From IMG/VR virus record IMGVR_UViG_3300017763_000039, positions 1 to 43,256 of that record: a DNA stretch of 43,256 nt, one strand, 5' to 3'. Below the pieces are notes generated by a model. It saw only the letters and a program-made list of their open reading frames with translations. It was not told where the DNA came from and made no database searches. The translations under genes were made by a program, and so were the position numbers. The DNA is from a virus. Positions 41,039 through 43,256 of the stretch are shown piece by piece; within the stretch, counting starts at the first letter, position 1, and the number at the start of each line of letters is the position of its first letter.

Positions 41039-41603
41039 AATAGCAGTTATAGGACACACCCGAGGTATAGGCAAGGCCATTTGTGATCTATACAAGAAAA
41101 AGAAATACCAAGTAGTTGGCATGAGTAAAAGTAATGGTTTCGACATCATACACGATCAAGAAAAAATATTAGAAAATATCGAAGACTGTAGTCTCGTGGT
41201 GTTAAATGCACACGCAGACAGAGGACAATTGAAACTTTTGAAAAATATCTACGGTAGACATGCATTTGATAGAATGAAAGTGGTGGTGATAACCAGCACG
41301 TCAGGGTTGGAGGAAGAACCAGACTATGGCCAATTCAAGGTGTGGGACAAGTTCAAGTACGTACAGTACTGTGAGATCAAGAAAGAATTGATAGAGTACA
41401 TCACTGAACTACAGGAAGAATTAATTTCAAAACCTTTGTCAGTTTATGATGTGTGTCCTGATGTGGTAGACACAGACATGACCAAAGGTCTGTGGGAAAA
41501 TTTGCCAAAATTGACAGCACAAGAAGTGGCAGAAGCAGTGAGATTCTGTTTTGAATCTACATTCAATATAAACAAGATGGTTATACAGAAAAATGCAAAG
41601 TAG
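41019..41603 (+). CDS. Short-chain dehydrogenase/reductase (SDR) family protein
   Basis: 194 residues, stop TAG. The Rossmann motif is I-A-V-I-G12-H-T-R-G16-I-G18-K-A, the N-A-H-A segment (63-66) stands where SDRs have N-A-G, the Ser region is V-I-T-S-T-S-G (90-96), and the catalytic pair is Y117-C-E-I-K121. Further on, D-V-C-P-D-V-V-D-T-D-M-T equals the P-G-x-V-x-T-x-M-T loop. At 194 residues it is shorter than the usual 250. It should oxidise or reduce a hydroxyl/keto group with NAD(P). The gene is AT-rich compared with the baseplate genes, and it overlaps both neighbours (20 and 11 bases). Confidence 0.75.
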   Translation: MNLGKNKIAVIGHTRGIGKAICDLYKKKKYQVVGMSKSNGFDIIHDQEKILENIEDCSLVVLNAHADRGQLKLLKNIYGRHAFDRMKVVVITSTSGLEEEPDYGQFKVWDKFKYVQYCEIKKELIEYITELQEELISKPLSVYDVCPDVVDTDMTKGLWENLPKLTAQEVAEAVRFCFESTFNINKMVIQKNAK

Positions 41604-42057
41604 GCCCTGGGACAGAGATACAGATTACATCACCCTGACCAAGTGGTGGACGGATTGAGAGTTTGGCGTGGTGCCCAAGGAATGCCTGCCACCAGATGGA
41701 GTCATGGTCGAAGTAGACGGCGAGCCTGTGTGTGCGGGAGGTTTGTACATAGGTGTAGGCACACAGTTTGCTTTCATGGAATGGATAGTCACAGATAAGA
41801 ATGCCGATCAAAGGACAACTCATAAGTGCCTCAAGGAATGCATAGACAGTATAATTCAATTGGCAAAAAGCAAAGGGATGAAGCTCGTATATACAGCAAC
41901 TAAAGAACAGGCACTGCACAAAAGATACACCAAATACCACAATATGGTGCTAACGGAGAGCAACGTGAAGACATTCCTAAGGGATCTCGATGGCTCATAT
42001 TCCAAGGATTTAACTTGGATATCCGACGATGAGCATATCGATAACCGTAATAAATAA
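41593..42057 (+). CDS. GNAT-type N-acetyltransferase-like protein interrupted by an in-frame TGA
   Basis: The expected start is ATG at 41593, which overlaps the SDR stop by 11 bases. Codons 1-21 read MQSRPWDRDTDYITLTKWWT plus D, codon 22 is TGA (41656-41658), then E-F-G-V-V-P-K-E-C-L-P-P-D-G-V-M-V-E continues. D-Y-x-x-L-x-x-W-W ... V-P-x-x-x-L-P-P-x-G is the N-terminal pattern of a GNAT group common in marine phages, and F-M-E-W-I-V-T-D follows as the acetyl-CoA strand. Full length would be 154 residues. A GTG at 41668 could start a shortened 129-residue product, but that lacks the first strand and helix. Substrate unknown. Stop TAA. Confidence 0.65.
41656..41658 (+). other. In-frame TGA in the GNAT gene
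   Basis: Codons read TGG ACG GAT TGA GAG TTT GGC. The family pattern W-W-x-x-[WH]-x-[WF] places an aromatic residue (often Trp or His) exactly at the TGA, as expected if it were read as Trp or arose from TGG. Confidence 0.55.
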
Positions 42058-42076
42058 GCATAAGGAGTACATTTAA

Positions 42077-42259
42077 ATGGCAACAAAACAAGAAGTCGCA
42101 GACTACATCAACGCAAACTACGAGTCAACGTGGACGTCAGAAGAAGAAGCAAAGATTGACGCTATGTTAACTCCAGAGTTAGCAACTATATTGATCAAAT
42201 TAGTTGGAGATGTAAGTTTCTTGACAGAGGTCAGAGACAACGCATCAAACAACGACTAG
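42077..42259 (+). CDS. Small acidic protein, unknown
   Basis: 60 residues, start MATKQEVADYINANYESTWT, stop TAG, with a good AAGGAG ten bases before the ATG. It is acidic and helical (S-E-E-E-A-K-I-D-A-M-L-T-P-E-L-A-T-I-L-I-K-L-V-G), with no cysteine and no membrane segment. It sits four bases before fibre paralogue 3 and after the GNAT gene. It might be a small fibre chaperone, but no motif shows this. Confidence 0.7.
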   Translation: MATKQEVADYINANYESTWTSEEEAKIDAMLTPELATILIKLVGDVSFLTEVRDNASNND

Positions 42260-42262
42260 ACA

Positions 42263-43256
42263 ATGGCATACAAGATAAACAACACATTCGGAACCTTATT
42301 GGTCACACTGGCAGACGGAACAATAGATGTCGCCACAACTGACCTCACACTGATAGGAAAAGGTTATGCGGGTTTTGGTGAAAAACTAAATGAAAACTTC
42401 GTAAAATTATTAGAAAATTTCAATAACACAACTGCACCTTCGAACAAGATACAGGGACAGGTGTGGTATGATAAAACAAACAATCAAATTAATGTCTACA
42501 CTGGATCAAAATGGAAACCGGTGGGATCAACTTCAAACTCCGCTTCAGCACCAACAAATGCTGTGCTCGGAGACATGTGGCTTGACACAACAAATACACA
42601 ACTTTATGTGTACACAGGATCGGCATGGACACTGATTGGACCAACAACAGTCGCAGGTTCCGGCGTTACACAGGTGATAACTGAATCACCGGAAGACAAC
42701 ACAGGCGTAAAAAGAAGTATCTTAAAATTAGTTGCTAACGATACAGTAGTGGGTGTAGTATCGAATTTGGCATTCACACCAAGTGGCACTGAGACATTGG
42801 GTGCCGCATTGATATCGGCGGGTTTCTCAACAGTGGCACAGGGTATTCAACTTTCATCATCTGTGGCATCTGCAAAATTCAGAGGTACAGCCACTGATAC
42901 AGATAAGTTGGGAGGTGTAGCGGCAACAAATTTCCTAAGATCAGATTCAGCAGATACAACAACAGGCAGAATCACAATACAAACAGACGATGGTATAAGA
43001 CTAGGTGCCGGCAATGACATTACGATGACAATGTCCAGTGATGATTTCACTCTAGCACAAACCACACAGGACAAGGACATAATATTCACGGTCAACGATG
43101 GAGGGACCACGAAAGAGGCACTGAGGATAACAGGATCCACCGGCAGGATAGAACACTTGAGGGTCGGTGACCTAACAGTCGATGGAACGAATACCATAAT
43201 CAATACCAGCACACTGTCTGTGGAAGACAACATTATAGAATTAAACAGGAACATAT
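42263..43256 (+). CDS. Tail fibre/baseplate adhesin 3, paralogue, cut by window edge
   Basis: 331 codons from ATG at 42263 (MAYKINNTFGTLLVTLADGT) to the window end without a stop. It shares the N-terminal module of the genes at 36050 and 37557: L-T-L-I-G-K-G-Y-A-G-F-G-E-K-L-N-E-N-F, G-Q-V-W-Y-D, G-D-M-W-L-D and W-T-L-I-G-P. The middle has L-G-G-V-A-A-T-N-F-L-R-S-D-S-A-D-T-T-T-G and F-T-V-N-D-G-G, as in both others, and the last visible part (L-S-V-E-D-N-I-I-E-L-N) is a common fibre-shaft motif. The C-terminal domain, which would decide its tip, lies outside. Confidence 0.75.
   Translation, partial: MAYKINNTFGTLLVTLADGTIDVATTDLTLIGKGYAGFGEKLNENFVKLLENFNNTTAPSNKIQGQVWYDKTNNQINVYTGSKWKPVGSTSNSASAPTNAVLGDMWLDTTNTQLYVYTGSAWTLIGPTTVAGSGVTQVITESPEDNTGVKRSILKLVANDTVVGVVSNLAFTPSGTETLGAALISAGFSTVAQGIQLSSSVASAKFRGTATDTDKLGGVAATNFLRSDSADTTTGRITIQTDDGIRLGAGNDITMTMSSDDFTLAQTTQDKDIIFTVNDGGTTKEALRITGSTGRIEHLRVGDLTVDGTNTIINTSTLSVEDNIIELNRNI

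Noticed and set aside
1-43256. CRISPR array, insertion sequence, integrase or attachment site
   Set aside because: No regularly spaced direct repeats, transposase or integrase motifs were seen anywhere in the window.

Overview
The window is a 43 kb piece of a T4-like myovirus of the marine type (relatives infect cyanobacteria or SAR11-like bacteria). Evidence: recognisable homologues of T4 portal gp20, recombination nuclease gp46/gp47, late sigma factor gp55, and baseplate/tail proteins gp26, gp48 (or gp54), gp53, gp5, gp25 and gp6; T4-type late promoters (TATAAATA); and several 2-oxoglutarate oxygenases and modular fibres common in marine relatives. The host cannot be read from the sequence. 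No tRNA, CRISPR array, insertion sequence or attachment site was found.

Layout. 1-2899 (minus): truncated portal gene preceded by a tape-measure-like gene. 2981-4901 (plus): gp26-type tail chaperone/hub gene followed by a -1 frame continuation with slippery heptamers (probable programmed frameshift), a coiled-coil protein and a protein with a CPYA motif. 4843-7050 (minus): three overlapping genes for a PLP aminotransferase-like enzyme, a 2OG-Fe(II) oxygenase and a GNAT/aminoacyl-transferase-like protein. 7051-7557: the only long gene-free stretch; it folds on the minus strand into hairpins with GNRA loops. 7558-9204: GIY-YIG endonuclease, AT-rich SGNH hydrolase, histone-Hc1-like protein. 9297-13292 (minus): gp46, a small basic protein, gp47, gp55. 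13411-43256 (plus): late structural block: gp48-like, gp53, a gp27-like hub protein, gp5, gp25, gp6, a 4278-residue giant protein, a 242-residue structural protein, two paralogous fibres, a glycine-rich adhesin with a C-terminal Hint domain, then an overlapping cassette (Asp/Asn hydroxylase-like, SDR, GNAT), a 60-residue protein, and a third fibre paralogue cut by the window edge.

How the parts fit. gp55 encoded here should read the TATAAATA promoters found upstream of gp26, tape measure/portal, gp48 and gp6. The tape-measure gene and its probable chaperone pair are divergently transcribed from overlapping late promoters. gp46/gp47 supply the recombination nuclease that T4-like late replication needs. 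The plus-strand block builds tube, hub, wedge and adsorption apparatus in order.

Most notable. (1) Two genes, the gp27-like hub protein and the GNAT protein, are each split by a single in-frame TGA with clear homologous coding on both sides, while TGA is nearly absent as a natural stop (2 of 30 complete gene ends). This suggests opal readthrough or recoding, or two independent nonsense changes. (2) A likely programmed -1 frameshift in the gp26 gene. (3) An aminotransferase/oxygenase/transferase cassette preceded by a structured RNA leader. (4) A giant virion protein carrying a cupredoxin-like domain, a seven-repeat FG-GAP propeller and carbohydrate-binding-like modules. (5) A Hint domain on a glycine-rich adhesin.
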